Positions 16,319-24,790 of a DNA stretch of 55,790 nucleotides are shown here, piece after piece. The first letter of the stretch is position 1. Each line of letters opens with the position of its first letter. Made by a program: the position numbers and the translations under genes. The stretch spans positions 1 through 55,790 of the forward strand of contig DASXEH010000075.1 of NCBI GenBank assembly GCA_036490215.1, written 5' to 3'. This stretch comes from JASHSH01 sp036490215 (GTDB lineage Bacteria; Pseudomonadota; Alphaproteobacteria; Rhodospirillales; Magnetospirillaceae). The notes beneath the pieces are model-generated. The model made no database searches. It had not been told where the DNA came from and saw nothing but the letters and a program-made list of their open reading frames with translations.

Positions 16319-16912
16319 ATGCAGGACGATCTCAACGCCCTCCTGGCCGCTCGCCGCGGTCATTTCCAACTCGAGTCCGGCCATCACGCCGATATGTGGC
16401 TCGATCTCGACGCACTGTTCGTGCATCCGCAGCGTCTGCGGCCGATTGCCCAGCAATTGGCGCTACAGCTGGCCAAGCATGACATCGAGGCTGTGTGCGG
16501 CCCGGTGGTCGGCGGCGCCTATGTGGCGCAGATGATCGCGCTCGAACTCGATCTCGAATTCTTCCACGCCGACCGGCTCATCAGTTTCGGTGACGATAAC
16601 ACGCCGCATGTGCAGTATCGCGTTCCCAACCGCACCCGCGGCTGGCTGGGTGGTAAGCGGGTCGCCATCGTCGACGATGTGATCAGCACGGGTTCGGCGG
16701 CGCGCGCCACCTATACCGACCTTACGATCTGCGGCGCGAGGCCGGTGGCGCTGGGCGCTCTGTTGGTGTTGGGATTTGCCGCGCCGACGCTGGCGCAAAC
16801 TGCGAACATGGCGCTCGAAACCATCGCCCAGCTACCGAGCCATTATTGGACGGCGGCCGATTGCCCGCTCTGCGCGGCGAAAGTGGCGCTGGAAAGCCCC
16901 GAATCGACTTAA
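16319..16912 (+). CDS. Orotate phosphoribosyltransferase-like protein
   Basis: A 197-residue type I phosphoribosyltransferase. The PRPP-binding loop VAIVDDVISTGSA (115-127) is intact, and GPVVGGAYVA (61-70) matches the pyrophosphate loop. The N-terminal LESGHHADMWLDL is the PyrE-like hood (compare GHFxLxSGxHSxxYxD). The sequence diverges from canonical pyrE: SGHHADMW replaces the usual SGxHSxxY, and it ends with a cysteine pair (CPLC) unusual for PyrE. The base may be orotate, another pyrimidine, or a purine released next to Ade. Confidence 0.75.
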   Translation: MQDDLNALLAARRGHFQLESGHHADMWLDLDALFVHPQRLRPIAQQLALQLAKHDIEAVCGPVVGGAYVAQMIALELDLEFFHADRLISFGDDNTPHVQYRVPNRTRGWLGGKRVAIVDDVISTGSAARATYTDLTICGARPVALGALLVLGFAAPTLAQTANMALETIAQLPSHYWTAADCPLCAAKVALESPEST

Positions 16913-16913
16913 T

Positions 16914-16993
16914 CGTCATAGCGAGGAGCACAGCGACGAAGCAATCCAGAATTGCGATTCGGTCTGGATTGCTTCGCTACGCTCGCAATGACA
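16914..16993. repeat. Long palindromic repeat element
   Basis: About 80 bp with two arms: the left arm begins CGTCATAGCGAGGAGC and ends GAAGCAATCCAGA (16914-16950); the right arm begins TCTGGATTGCTTCGC and ends CGCAATGACA (16963-16993). The inner 13-bp arms are perfect and the outer parts nearly so. The form is that of dispersed REP/RIME-like elements common in alphaproteobacterial genomes. It fills the gap between convergent genes and could act as a terminator. Confidence 0.75.
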
Positions 16994-17000
16994 CAAAAGA

Positions 17001-17582
17001 CTAAGGGGCGAAATGCCCCATGACCTTGCGCTTGGTCTCGATGTAGTCGTGGCTGTGCGGGTTGTCGCGCGTCCACAACGGTAGGCGCTCGACGATTTTC
17101 ACGCCGCCTTGCTCCAAGGCCGTCACCTTGTCCGGATTATTGGTGAGCAGCCTGATCTCGCTGAGGCCGAACGACTCCAGGATCGCAACCGCCGCCTTGT
17201 AATCGCGCTGATCGGCGAGGAAGCCGAGTTGATGGTTGGCTTCGACCGTATCGGCACCATGATCTTGCAACGCATAGGCCCGGATCTTATTGCCGAGCCC
17301 GATGCCGCGCCCTTCATGGCCGCGTAAATAGATCAGCAACCCGTTGCCGGCGGCCGCGATGGCGTCGAGCGACGCCTCAAGCTGGTCGCCGCAATCACAA
17401 CGAAGCGAGCCGAGAATATCGCCGGTCGCGCATTCAGAATGAACGCGCACCAAGCAGCCGCTTTTGGGTTCACCCGCGGCCAGCACCATGTGCTCGACAC
17501 CGGCCTCGTCGCGGAACACATGCGAGGTGAAAAAACCGAACCGAGTCGGTAGACGGGCCTGAGCAACTTTAGTGACGGACAA
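17001..17582 (-). CDS. ribA: GTP cyclohydrolase II
   Basis: A 193-residue RibA that opens GTP to 2,5-diamino-6-ribosylamino-pyrimidinone phosphate, formate and pyrophosphate, the first committed step of riboflavin synthesis. Zinc ligands are in ECATGDILGSLRCDCGDQ (Cys51, 62, 64), followed by LRGHEGRGIGLGNKI and a C-terminal TNNPDKV. I chose the TTG at 17582: AAGG precedes it and the family begins here; no in-frame ATG exists between it and 17717, inside ribD. Length matches E. coli RibA (196). It starts 8 bp after the ribD stop. Confidence 0.9.
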   Translation of the reverse strand: MSVTKVAQARLPTRFGFFTSHVFRDEAGVEHMVLAAGEPKSGCLVRVHSECATGDILGSLRCDCGDQLEASLDAIAAAGNGLLIYLRGHEGRGIGLGNKIRAYALQDHGADTVEANHQLGFLADQRDYKAAVAILESFGLSEIRLLTNNPDKVTALEQGGVKIVERLPLWTRDNPHSHDYIETKRKVMGHFAP

Positions 17583-17590
17583 GGGGCACC

Positions 17591-18580
17591 TTAGGGAATA
17601 GGAAGAATCGTCTCGATATCGAAGCCGTCGGTGGCGAAGGGAATCGAGGCGTTTGGGTTGAAGCAGCAAGCGACGCGATCTTCGGAACCGTGGTGGATAT
17701 CCACCGCCAGACACCAATTCACGCCCGCCATGACCGACTGCGATACCGCCGGTCCGGCTTCAACCAAAACGTCCCGCGCCCCTTTCGCCTGCAGATCGGC
17801 CAAAGCCTGGTCGACGGAATCATATATAAGGGCGTCGAAACCCCTTTGCCAGGCAGCCTCGATATAACTGGCCGGCAGCCGGCCGCGGCGATCGAGAATG
17901 CCCAGCCAGCGGCGCTTTTCCGGGTAATCTGGCACCCGCCGAACGGTAAACATCGGGTTGTCGGCCAGGATCGTACCGCTGCCGGTCAGGATGGCATCGG
18001 ACTTCTTGCGCAACCGGTGCGCGAGGGTCAGCGAAGCCTCTGAGGTGAAGGTCTTTTGCCCCACCGGCGGGATCATCGAACCGTCCGGTGTAAAGGCGCG
18101 CTTCACCGTAACCCAAGGGCGCTGGTTGATCGTGCTGAACGCAAAAGCATGGAGCAGTTGGCGGCACGCCTGCTCGGCGATTCCCAGCGTGACCTGAACG
18201 CCGTGACATTCGAGTTCGGCGATACCGCCGCCTTTCACATTCGGATTGGGATCGCGCGTGCCGACGACGACATGGCGAATACCAGCCGCCAGGATCGCTC
18301 CGGTGCAGGGCGGCGTGCGGCCCTGATGGTTGCAGGGTTCGAGCGTGACGCAGAGCGTGTCAACTTGGTCGAGCAAGCCCTGCTCGCGGCACAAGCGCAA
18401 CAGGCGCGCTTCGGCATGTTCCGTGCCGGCCTTTTGATGAGCCGCGACGATGAGGACATTGCCGTTCTTGTCCAGGGCTGCGGCACCGACCGGTGGATTG
18501 GGCGCTGTCGCCCCCAACCAATGCCTCGCTTCGAGGATGCTGCGGCGCATGCCCTCCAACAACGCCTGCTCGGCAATCAC
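17591..18580 (-). CDS. ribD: Bifunctional riboflavin deaminase-reductase RibD
   Basis: A 329-residue fusion of a zinc deaminase (about 1-145) and a reductase (about 150-329), steps two and three of riboflavin synthesis. HAE (55-57) and PCNHQGRTPPC (82-92) form the zinc site; GATAPNPPVG is the typical start, and the reductase has the KRAFTPDG and SDAILTGSGTILADNP motifs. The C-terminus is divergent compared with E. coli RibD. It overlaps the upstream membrane-protein gene by 4 bp (ATGA) and leads into ribA. ribE, ribB and ribH are not in the window. Confidence 0.93.
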   Translation of the reverse strand: MIAEQALLEGMRRSILEARHWLGATAPNPPVGAAALDKNGNVLIVAAHQKAGTEHAEARLLRLCREQGLLDQVDTLCVTLEPCNHQGRTPPCTGAILAAGIRHVVVGTRDPNPNVKGGGIAELECHGVQVTLGIAEQACRQLLHAFAFSTINQRPWVTVKRAFTPDGSMIPPVGQKTFTSEASLTLAHRLRKKSDAILTGSGTILADNPMFTVRRVPDYPEKRRWLGILDRRGRLPASYIEAAWQRGFDALIYDSVDQALADLQAKGARDVLVEAGPAVSQSVMAGVNWCLAVDIHHGSEDRVACCFNPNASIPFATDGFDIETILPIP

Positions 18581-19071
18581 CGCATGATCTCGACGAGCAG
18601 CACCCAGGCGTTCAGCACGCCGACCACCAGAGCCAGGATCACCCCGGCCATCACCCAGTACAGGCCGCCAGTACCGCCACCCATCAGGATGATACCGCCG
18701 ACGATGAATGGCCCCGCCGCGACCAGCACGATCATGGCGCGCTGATAGAGGCGCTCAAAACGAAATTCGGGTTCGATCGTCTGACGATGATAGAATGTCG
18801 AACGAAACGCCGTCAGCGTGATCAACAGCCCGATCGCAAACGCCTCGACACCAAAGCCCCAAAGCGGCTGCCCAGGCGTCAGCCCAAGACTCGCAACGAT
18901 CAACGCGCCCATCAGAAGGAACAGCGTCTCGACCGCGCGAACCGGCAATATCGGCACGGCCAGGATCTGTTTCAGATTGATCGAGACGGCGACGATCACC
19001 AGGCCGGTCAGCGCCGCGGCTGCGCCGACCTCCGCCGAGAAGAAGCTCGACCAGTCGTGGAGGTCGGACAC
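18577..19071 (-). CDS. Membrane protein of unknown function, coupled to ribD
   Basis: A 164-residue protein with four strong membrane helices (about 13-33, 45-65, 70-88 and 110-160). The N-terminus (SSFFSAEVGAAAALTGLVIVAVSINL) is conserved-looking, but I do not know a named family. It overlaps ribD by 4 bp and lies 13 bp after glcB, so glcB, this gene, ribD and ribA may form one transcript. It resembles no known riboflavin transporter (RibU, RibN, RfnT), so a role in flavin transport is only a contextual guess. Confidence 0.7.
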   Translation of the reverse strand: MSDLHDWSSFFSAEVGAAAALTGLVIVAVSINLKQILAVPILPVRAVETLFLLMGALIVASLGLTPGQPLWGFGVEAFAIGLLITLTAFRSTFYHRQTIEPEFRFERLYQRAMIVLVAAGPFIVGGIILMGGGTGGLYWVMAGVILALVVGVLNAWVLLVEIMR

Positions 19072-19084
19072 GCGCCGTTAGCCG

Positions 19085-21262
19085 TTATGCCCCGTGGACG
19101 CGCTTCGCCTCGGCGCGGCGGGCATGCAGGATGAACTCGGTATAGCCATTCGGCTGCTCGCGGCCCTTAAAGACCAGATCGCAGGCTGCCTGGAACGCCA
19201 CCGAGCCATCGAAATTCGAGGCCATCGGGCGATAGAGCGGATCGCCGGCGTTCTGCTTGTCGACTACGGCGGCCATGCGCTTCATCGTCGCCATCACCTG
19301 CTTCTGGTCGACGATGCCGACGTGCAGCCAGTTGGCGATGTGCTGGCTCGAGATGCGCAGCGTGGCGCGGTCTTCCATCAGGCCGACGTCATGGATGTCC
19401 GGCACCTTGGAGCACCCGACGCCCTGGTCGATCCAGCGCACCACGTAGCCGAGGATGCCCTGGGCGTTGTTGTCGAGTTCCTGCTGCACCGCCTCGGGTT
19501 CCCAGTTGGGCCGGTCGGCGGCGGGCACGGTGAGAATGTCGTCGAGGCTGGCGCGCTTGCGCTTCTTGATCTCGTTCTGGCGCTCGGTCACGTCGACCTT
19601 GTGATAGTGCAGCGCGTGCAGCGTCGCTGCGGTGGGCGACGGCACCCAGGCCGTGTTGGCGCCGGCCATCGGATGGCCGATCTTGACCTTCAGCATCTCG
19701 GCCATGCGGTCGGGAATCGCCCACATGCCCTTGCCGATCTGCGCCTTGCCCTGCAGACCGCAGGCGAGGCCGATATCGACGTTCCAATCCTCATAGGCCT
19801 TGATCCAGGCCGCGGCGCGCATATCGCCCTTGCGGACCATCGGCCCCGCTTCCATGGCGGTGTGAATCTCGTCGCCGGTGCGGTCGAGGAAGCCCGTGTT
19901 GATGAAGGCCACGCGATTGCCGGCGGCGCGGATGCATTCCTTGAGGTTGGCAGTGGTGCGGCGCTCTTCGTCCATGATGCCGACTTTGAGCGTGTAGCGC
20001 GCCATGCCCAGCGCATCCTCGACACGGCCGAACAGCGTGTTGGTGAACCCGACTTCGGCAGGGCCATGCTGCTTCGGTTTGACGATATACATGGAGCCGG
20101 TGCGGCTGTTGCCCGAGCCGACGCGGTGTTTGAGATCGTGCAACGCGATCGCCGCGGTGGCCATCGCGTCAACGATGCCCTCACCCACCGGCTTACCGTC
20201 CGCCAGCGTGACCATATCGGTCATCATATGGTGGCCGACATTGCGGATCAGCATCAACGACCGGCCCGGCAGAGTGATCGTGCCACCACCGGGAACCGTG
20301 TAATTGCGATCGGCGTGCAGACGGCGCGTGACCGTCTTGCCACCCTTCGGAAAATCGGCGGTGAGATCGCCCCTCATCAGGCCGAGCCAATTGCGGTAGG
20401 CGAGCACTTTGTCGTCGGCATCGACCGCCGCGATCGAATCCTCAAGATCCATGATCGTGGTCAGCGCCGCTTCGATCTCGAGATCGGCGACACCGGCCGC
20501 GTCGGTCGAGCCGATCGGATGGGTGCGGTCGATCTGCACTTCGATATGCAGGCGGTGATTGGCCAGCAGCACCGCCGTCGGGTTAGCGGCATCGCCACGC
20601 CAGCCCACCAATTGCTTCGGATTGGAAAGACCCGCCAGCTTGCCGGACTTCAGCGTGACGACGAGCTTATTGTCGGAAATGCTATAGGCCGTCGCATCGA
20701 CATGGGATGCGCCCCTGAGCGGCGCGGCCTCGTCGAGCAAGGCACGCGCATAGGCGATCACCTTCTCGCCGCGCTTCGGATTGTAGCCGCCCGAACGCGT
20801 CGCGCCGTCATCTTCGGAAATGGCGTCGGTGCCATAGAGCGCGTCATAGAGGCTGCCCCACCGCGCATTGGCAGCGTTGAGCGCATAGCGCGCGTTCATC
20901 ACCGGCACCACCAGCTGCGGGCCGGCGATCGTCGCGATCTCGGCATCGACATTGGCGGTACCAATCGCGAAATCGGGACCTTCGGGGAGCAGATAGCCGA
21001 TCTCGGTCAGCATCGTGCGATGCGTCTTGACGTCGAAGGACTTGCCGCGGCGCGATTTGAACCACGCATCGATCTGCTTCTGCATCGTGTCGCGCTGCGC
21101 CAACAGCCAATGATTGGTTGGCATCAAATCGCGCAGAATGGATTCCAGCGCAGGCCAGAAGTGATCCGGCGTCACACCGGTTCCCGGCAGCGCCTCATCA
21201 TTGACGAAGCGATAAAGTTGCGGGGCGATACGCAATCCGCCCACTTCTACAGATGCTGACAC
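19085..21262 (-). CDS. glcB: Malate synthase G
   Basis: A 725-residue enzyme that condenses glyoxylate with acetyl-CoA to malate, using magnesium; it is the monomeric G form (E. coli 723). Recognisable stretches are DLEDSIAAVDADDK (metal and substrate region), NRTYTVPGG-like NYTVPGGGTITLPGRSLMLIRNVGHHM, GIMDEERRTTANL, and SSQHIANWLHVG near the end. The start is GTG at 21262 with GAGGGAGA upstream. No isocitrate lyase or glycolate oxidase gene is present, so the glyoxylate source lies elsewhere. It leads the series that continues into ribD-ribA. Confidence 0.95.
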   Translation of the reverse strand: MSASVEVGGLRIAPQLYRFVNDEALPGTGVTPDHFWPALESILRDLMPTNHWLLAQRDTMQKQIDAWFKSRRGKSFDVKTHRTMLTEIGYLLPEGPDFAIGTANVDAEIATIAGPQLVVPVMNARYALNAANARWGSLYDALYGTDAISEDDGATRSGGYNPKRGEKVIAYARALLDEAAPLRGASHVDATAYSISDNKLVVTLKSGKLAGLSNPKQLVGWRGDAANPTAVLLANHRLHIEVQIDRTHPIGSTDAAGVADLEIEAALTTIMDLEDSIAAVDADDKVLAYRNWLGLMRGDLTADFPKGGKTVTRRLHADRNYTVPGGGTITLPGRSLMLIRNVGHHMMTDMVTLADGKPVGEGIVDAMATAAIALHDLKHRVGSGNSRTGSMYIVKPKQHGPAEVGFTNTLFGRVEDALGMARYTLKVGIMDEERRTTANLKECIRAAGNRVAFINTGFLDRTGDEIHTAMEAGPMVRKGDMRAAAWIKAYEDWNVDIGLACGLQGKAQIGKGMWAIPDRMAEMLKVKIGHPMAGANTAWVPSPTAATLHALHYHKVDVTERQNEIKKRKRASLDDILTVPAADRPNWEPEAVQQELDNNAQGILGYVVRWIDQGVGCSKVPDIHDVGLMEDRATLRISSQHIANWLHVGIVDQKQVMATMKRMAAVVDKQNAGDPLYRPMASNFDGSVAFQAACDLVFKGREQPNGYTEFILHARRAEAKRVHGA

Positions 21263-21351
21263 GGCAGCGGGTCTCCCTCACCCCAACGGCTGAAGAGTCC
21301 TCATTACCCCTCTCAGCCGCTTTCGGCAAGGTGGGCCTTCGGCGCGCGAAA

Positions 21352-22119
21352 TTACGCCTTTGTGGCAGCGAAGCGCAGGCGCACGTAATCGGCGATCCAG
21401 TTGCCTTCGAAGTCACGCAGCGAGGTCGCGAGCAAGTCGGTTGTCTCGGCCAGAACTTTGCTGCGTTCATCCGTCGACAAGCCGCCCACCAGCGGATTGA
21501 CGAAGGTATCGAGCCAACCCGCCATGCCCGTGGGCAATGGCGTCGGTCGCGGGATCAGCGCGATCTCGCGCACGTGGAAATCACCGGCTTCAAGCAAGCC
21601 GGCATATTCTTTTGGCGACGGGAAAAACCACGGATAGGTCTTGCGTCCATCGATGCCGCGCCGTGCCAGCACGGCAAGAAGCGCGGTGCTGATCGCCGCG
21701 ACATTTCCGTAACCGCCCATTTCGGCGACGAAGCGTCCACCCGGCTTGAGCGCGCGATGCACGCCGGCAATCACTTCCTTCGGGCGCGTCATCCAATGCA
21801 TTGCCGCATTGGAGAAGACCGCATCGAATTCGGTATTGAATGGCAGCGCGTGGCCGTCAGCATGCACCGTCTCGATGCCGCGCGCCTTTGCCGATGCCAG
21901 AAGATCGGGCGACGCGTCGCAGCCGACAACCTGCGCACCCACCGCCGCGATCTTTTCCGTCAGCCGCCCGTCGCCGCAGCCGAGATCGAGAATGCGCTCG
22001 CCCTTTTTCGGCGCGAGCAGATCGAAGACCGGCATTCCCAACTCGGCAACAAACCCGGCATTGGTGACATAGGACTCGGTCTGCCACGTTTGCCCGGCAT
22101 GCGGTACGGCGGCGGTCAT
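21352..22119 (-). CDS. Class I SAM-dependent methyltransferase
   Basis: A 255-residue methyltransferase with motif I RILDLGCGDGRL (about 42-53), an acidic end of beta-2 (GCDASP), and the motif AVFSNAAMHWMTRPKEVIAGVHRALKPGG split across motifs II-III. The N-terminus (TWQTESYVTNAGFVAELGMPVFDLLAPKKG) and the HWM stretch are like trans-aconitate methyltransferase and related enzymes, so a small carboxylic acid is a possible substrate; this is not certain. It starts 2 bp after a lipoprotein gene on the same strand. Confidence 0.8.
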   Translation of the reverse strand: MTAAVPHAGQTWQTESYVTNAGFVAELGMPVFDLLAPKKGERILDLGCGDGRLTEKIAAVGAQVVGCDASPDLLASAKARGIETVHADGHALPFNTEFDAVFSNAAMHWMTRPKEVIAGVHRALKPGGRFVAEMGGYGNVAAISTALLAVLARRGIDGRKTYPWFFPSPKEYAGLLEAGDFHVREIALIPRPTPLPTGMAGWLDTFVNPLVGGLSTDERSKVLAETTDLLATSLRDFEGNWIADYVRLRFAATKA

Positions 22120-22121
22120 GC

Positions 22122-22643
22122 TTAGTTGTTGAGCGGTTGGCTTGTGACGGCTGGCGGCGGCGCGGGCATCGCCGATGGCGGTTGCGGCTGGTTGTCCTGC
22201 GAGAAGCCACCGGACGGCGGTGCGCCGTTTGCCGGCCCCATGGTGATGATGACTTCGGCACCCAGGGTCGTATCTTCGATCTGCACGGTCGCGATACGAT
22301 CGCCCCGGCGATAGGTCATCACGCTGATGTCGGCGCGGACCGAGGAGATTTCCGTCCACTTATAGGTCGGCATCTGCGCCTTGTAGAAGTCGAACAATTG
22401 CGGCGCACTCGACCAGCGCAAAGAGAAGTCGAGACGGCCGACCCAATTGTCGCCCTGTCCCAGCACCAGGCTCTTGCCGACGCTCAACCGGGCGTTTTCG
22501 GGGATCGGGATATCGGTGAACTGGTTGAAGCTCGGCGGCGCGGCCCCGTTGGAGGTGTCGCCCGAAGTACCCGAACCCGAATTGGAAGAGCAGCCGGCGA
22601 GGAGCAGAGCGGCGGCCAGGGGCAGAAGAAAACGAGAGCGCAT
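22122..22643 (-). CDS. Putative lipoprotein
   Basis: A 173-residue protein with a lipoprotein signal (lipobox LLAGC, Cys18) and an AAGGA ribosome site. After a serine- and glycine-rich linker comes a compact domain (about 45-145), then a proline/glutamine-rich tail. The core contains DIPIPENARL, FDFYKAQMPTYKW and YRRGDRIATVQI, a pattern I have seen only in uncharacterised alphaproteobacterial lipoproteins. It precedes the methyltransferase gene by 2 bp. I have no functional assignment. Confidence 0.75.
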   Translation of the reverse strand: MRSRFLLPLAAALLLAGCSSNSGSGTSGDTSNGAAPPSFNQFTDIPIPENARLSVGKSLVLGQGDNWVGRLDFSLRWSSAPQLFDFYKAQMPTYKWTEISSVRADISVMTYRRGDRIATVQIEDTTLGAEVIITMGPANGAPPSGGFSQDNQPQPPSAMPAPPPAVTSQPLNN

Positions 22644-22804
22644 GCAGCGTCCTTTTTGCTGTAACGGCCAATCATTTTCTAGCATGCCTGCCGCGCCGCG
22701 TCATGCTCCCGTCGCATGGGGATCGGTGACAAGCACAGCTTTCGCACTGCCGTTGCTTAGCGTTACAATCCGTTCGTAATTCGTCCCTTCCGGAGTCAGA
22801 TCGC

Positions 22805-23806
22805 ATGCAAATCGCCGCGCCCTATCTACTGTTTTTGGGTGATGCTGCGGATCAGCTTGCGGCCAAAACGGCGGATGGCATCGCCTATTGGCGGCCGCAG
22901 CAATGTGTGGGACAGCTCAGGTTACCGGGCTGCAAGGCGGATCTCGGGTTAAAGGATACTACGCTCGAGCAGGGCAAAGCGGGCGGCGCCAAGACGCTGG
23001 TGATCGGCGTGGCCAACCGTGGTGGCGTGATCTCGGCACTGTGGCAGGAAACCCTGCTCAAGGCACTCGATCTGGGATTCGATCTGGCTGCCGGTCTCCA
23101 CAATCGTCTGTCCGATGTGCCGGCCCTGGCCGAACGTGCCAAGAAACTCGGCCGCAACCTGTTCGATGTGCGCCAGCCGGATCGCGACTTCGCCGTGGCT
23201 TCGGGCATGCCGCGCGCCGGGCATCGCCTGCTGGCCGTGGGTACCGATTGCTCGGTCGGCAAGATGTACACGACCTTGGCGCTCGAAAAGGAACTTCAGC
23301 AACGCCGTGTAAAGGCCGATTTCCGCGCCACCGGCCAGACCGGCATCCTGATCGCCGGTTCCGGTGTTTCCGTTGACGCAGTGGTGGCCGACTTCATCTC
23401 GGGCGCCACCGAATGGCTGGCGCCCGCCAATGATCCCGACCACTGGGATTTGATCGAAGGCCAGGGTTCGCTCTTCCACGCCTCCTATGCCGGCGTCTCG
23501 CTCGGCCTGTTGCACGGCGCACAAGCCGAAGCGCTGGTGATGTGCACCGAACCCAATCGGCCGCATATGCGCGGTCTGCCGCAGCAACCTCTGCCCAATC
23601 TGCGCGAGTGCGTGGCGCTGAACGAGATGTGCGCGCGGCTCACCAGCCCGACGGCGCGGGTGATCGGCTTCGCCGCCAACACCTCGAAGATGAGCGCGAC
23701 CGAAGCCGAGCACTGGCTGAAGATGACGGAGGACGAATTCGGCTTGCCGGCCGTCGATCCAGTGCGCACCGGCGTCGCCAAATTGGCCGACCGGCTGTTG
23801 CAATGA
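22805..23806 (+). CDS. dgcN: DUF1611 protein, probable D-glutamate N-acetyltransferase DgcN
   Basis: A 333-residue DUF1611-family protein with a Rossmann-like N-terminal half and a P-loop-like motif GTDCSVGKM (146-154) starting the second domain. In the DgcN-DgcA pathway DgcN acetylates D-glutamate to N-acetyl-D-glutamate. The family and the immediate neighbour, a dipeptide-epimerase-like DgcA whose ATG overlaps the stop by 4 bp, make this the best interpretation. Conserved features are VIGVANRGG (66-74), LHNRLSDVP (98-106), EGQGSLFHASYAG (about 218-230). A generic NTPase role is the alternative. Confidence 0.8.
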   Translation: MQIAAPYLLFLGDAADQLAAKTADGIAYWRPQQCVGQLRLPGCKADLGLKDTTLEQGKAGGAKTLVIGVANRGGVISALWQETLLKALDLGFDLAAGLHNRLSDVPALAERAKKLGRNLFDVRQPDRDFAVASGMPRAGHRLLAVGTDCSVGKMYTTLALEKELQQRRVKADFRATGQTGILIAGSGVSVDAVVADFISGATEWLAPANDPDHWDLIEGQGSLFHASYAGVSLGLLHGAQAEALVMCTEPNRPHMRGLPQQPLPNLRECVALNEMCARLTSPTARVIGFAANTSKMSATEAEHWLKMTEDEFGLPAVDPVRTGVAKLADRLLQ

Positions 23807-24789
23807 CGCGCCGACTCGCCGTTCGCCGCGAGTCGTTTCCCACCCGCGGGAGTTTTCGCATCTCCCGCGGCGTCAAGACCCAGGCCGACGTGGTCGTTGC
23901 CGAAATCCAGGATGGTGCGGCGATCGGCCGCGGCGAGTGCGTGCCCTATGCCCGTTACGAGGAGTCGGTCGATGGCGTCGTCGTCGCCATCGAGAAACTG
24001 ACTGATGCGATTGCCGATGGCCTCGATCACACCCAGTTGCAAACGCTCCTCCCGCCCGGCGCCGCGCGCAACGCGCTCGACTGCGCGCTCTGGGATTTGG
24101 ACGCAAAGCAGACCGGCATTCCCGCCTGGCGCAAAGCCGGGCTGACGGCGCTCCCCAAACCTGTGCCGACGCTTTTCACCATCGGCCTCGACGAGCCGGC
24201 GGCGATGGAAGCCGCGGCCCGCGTGGCGCAAGATCGCCCGCTCCTCAAAATCAAACTCGGCGGCGACCATATCCTCGAGCGGGTCCGCGCCGTGCGCACG
24301 GGCGCGCCTCATGCGCGGTTGGTCGTCGACTTCAACGAGGGCGCCAATTTCGAAGAGCTAAAGATCGTCGGGTCCGAGTTGAAGTCGCTCGGCGTCGAGT
24401 TGATCGAACAGCCCCTGCCCGCCGGTCAGGACGCCGCTCTCGCCGGTCTCAACTATCCGGTGCCGCTGGGCGCCGACGAATCGGTCCATGACTCGCCTGA
24501 TATCGCCAAGCTGAGCGCACTGTATCAGGTCATCAACATCAAGCTCGATAAGACAGGCGGGCTGACTGAAGCGCTGGCGATGAAGACGCGCGCTCAGGAC
24601 GCCGGCTTGCAGATCATGATCGGCTGCATGGTCGCCACGTCGCTGGCGATGGCGCCTGCCATGCTTTTGGCGCAGGACGCCCATTTCGTCGATCTCGATG
24701 GTCCGTTGTTGTTGGCGCGCGACCGCGAACCGGGCCTGCGTTACGATGGCGGCACGATCTACCCACCGTCACCGGACCTATGGGGCTGA
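23803..24789 (+). CDS. dgcA: Enolase-superfamily epimerase, probable N-acetyl-D-glutamate racemase DgcA
   Basis: A 328-residue member of the muconate-lactonising subgroup of the enolase superfamily, close to Ala-Glu dipeptide epimerases. The catalytic set is complete: Lys149 and Lys151 (KIK), metal ligands Asp176, Glu202 and Asp225, and the second base Lys247 (NIKLDK). DgcA converts N-acetyl-D-glutamate to the L form, which enters arginine or glutamate metabolism. Pairing with dgcN favours this over murein peptide recycling, where an AmpG/LdcA-type neighbour would be expected. The start codon overlaps the dgcN stop by 4 bp. Confidence 0.8.
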   Translation: MTRRLAVRRESFPTRGSFRISRGVKTQADVVVAEIQDGAAIGRGECVPYARYEESVDGVVVAIEKLTDAIADGLDHTQLQTLLPPGAARNALDCALWDLDAKQTGIPAWRKAGLTALPKPVPTLFTIGLDEPAAMEAAARVAQDRPLLKIKLGGDHILERVRAVRTGAPHARLVVDFNEGANFEELKIVGSELKSLGVELIEQPLPAGQDAALAGLNYPVPLGADESVHDSPDIAKLSALYQVINIKLDKTGGLTEALAMKTRAQDAGLQIMIGCMVATSLAMAPAMLLAQDAHFVDLDGPLLLARDREPGLRYDGGTIYPPSPDLWG

Positions 24790-24790
24790 A

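Noticed and set aside
16914..16993. The palindrome as a transposon end
   Set aside because: No transposase or target duplication is visible; it fits a non-coding dispersed repeat better.
19094..21259. A 721-codon plus-strand open frame opposite glcB
   Set aside because: Exact antisense of malate synthase G, caused by GC bias.
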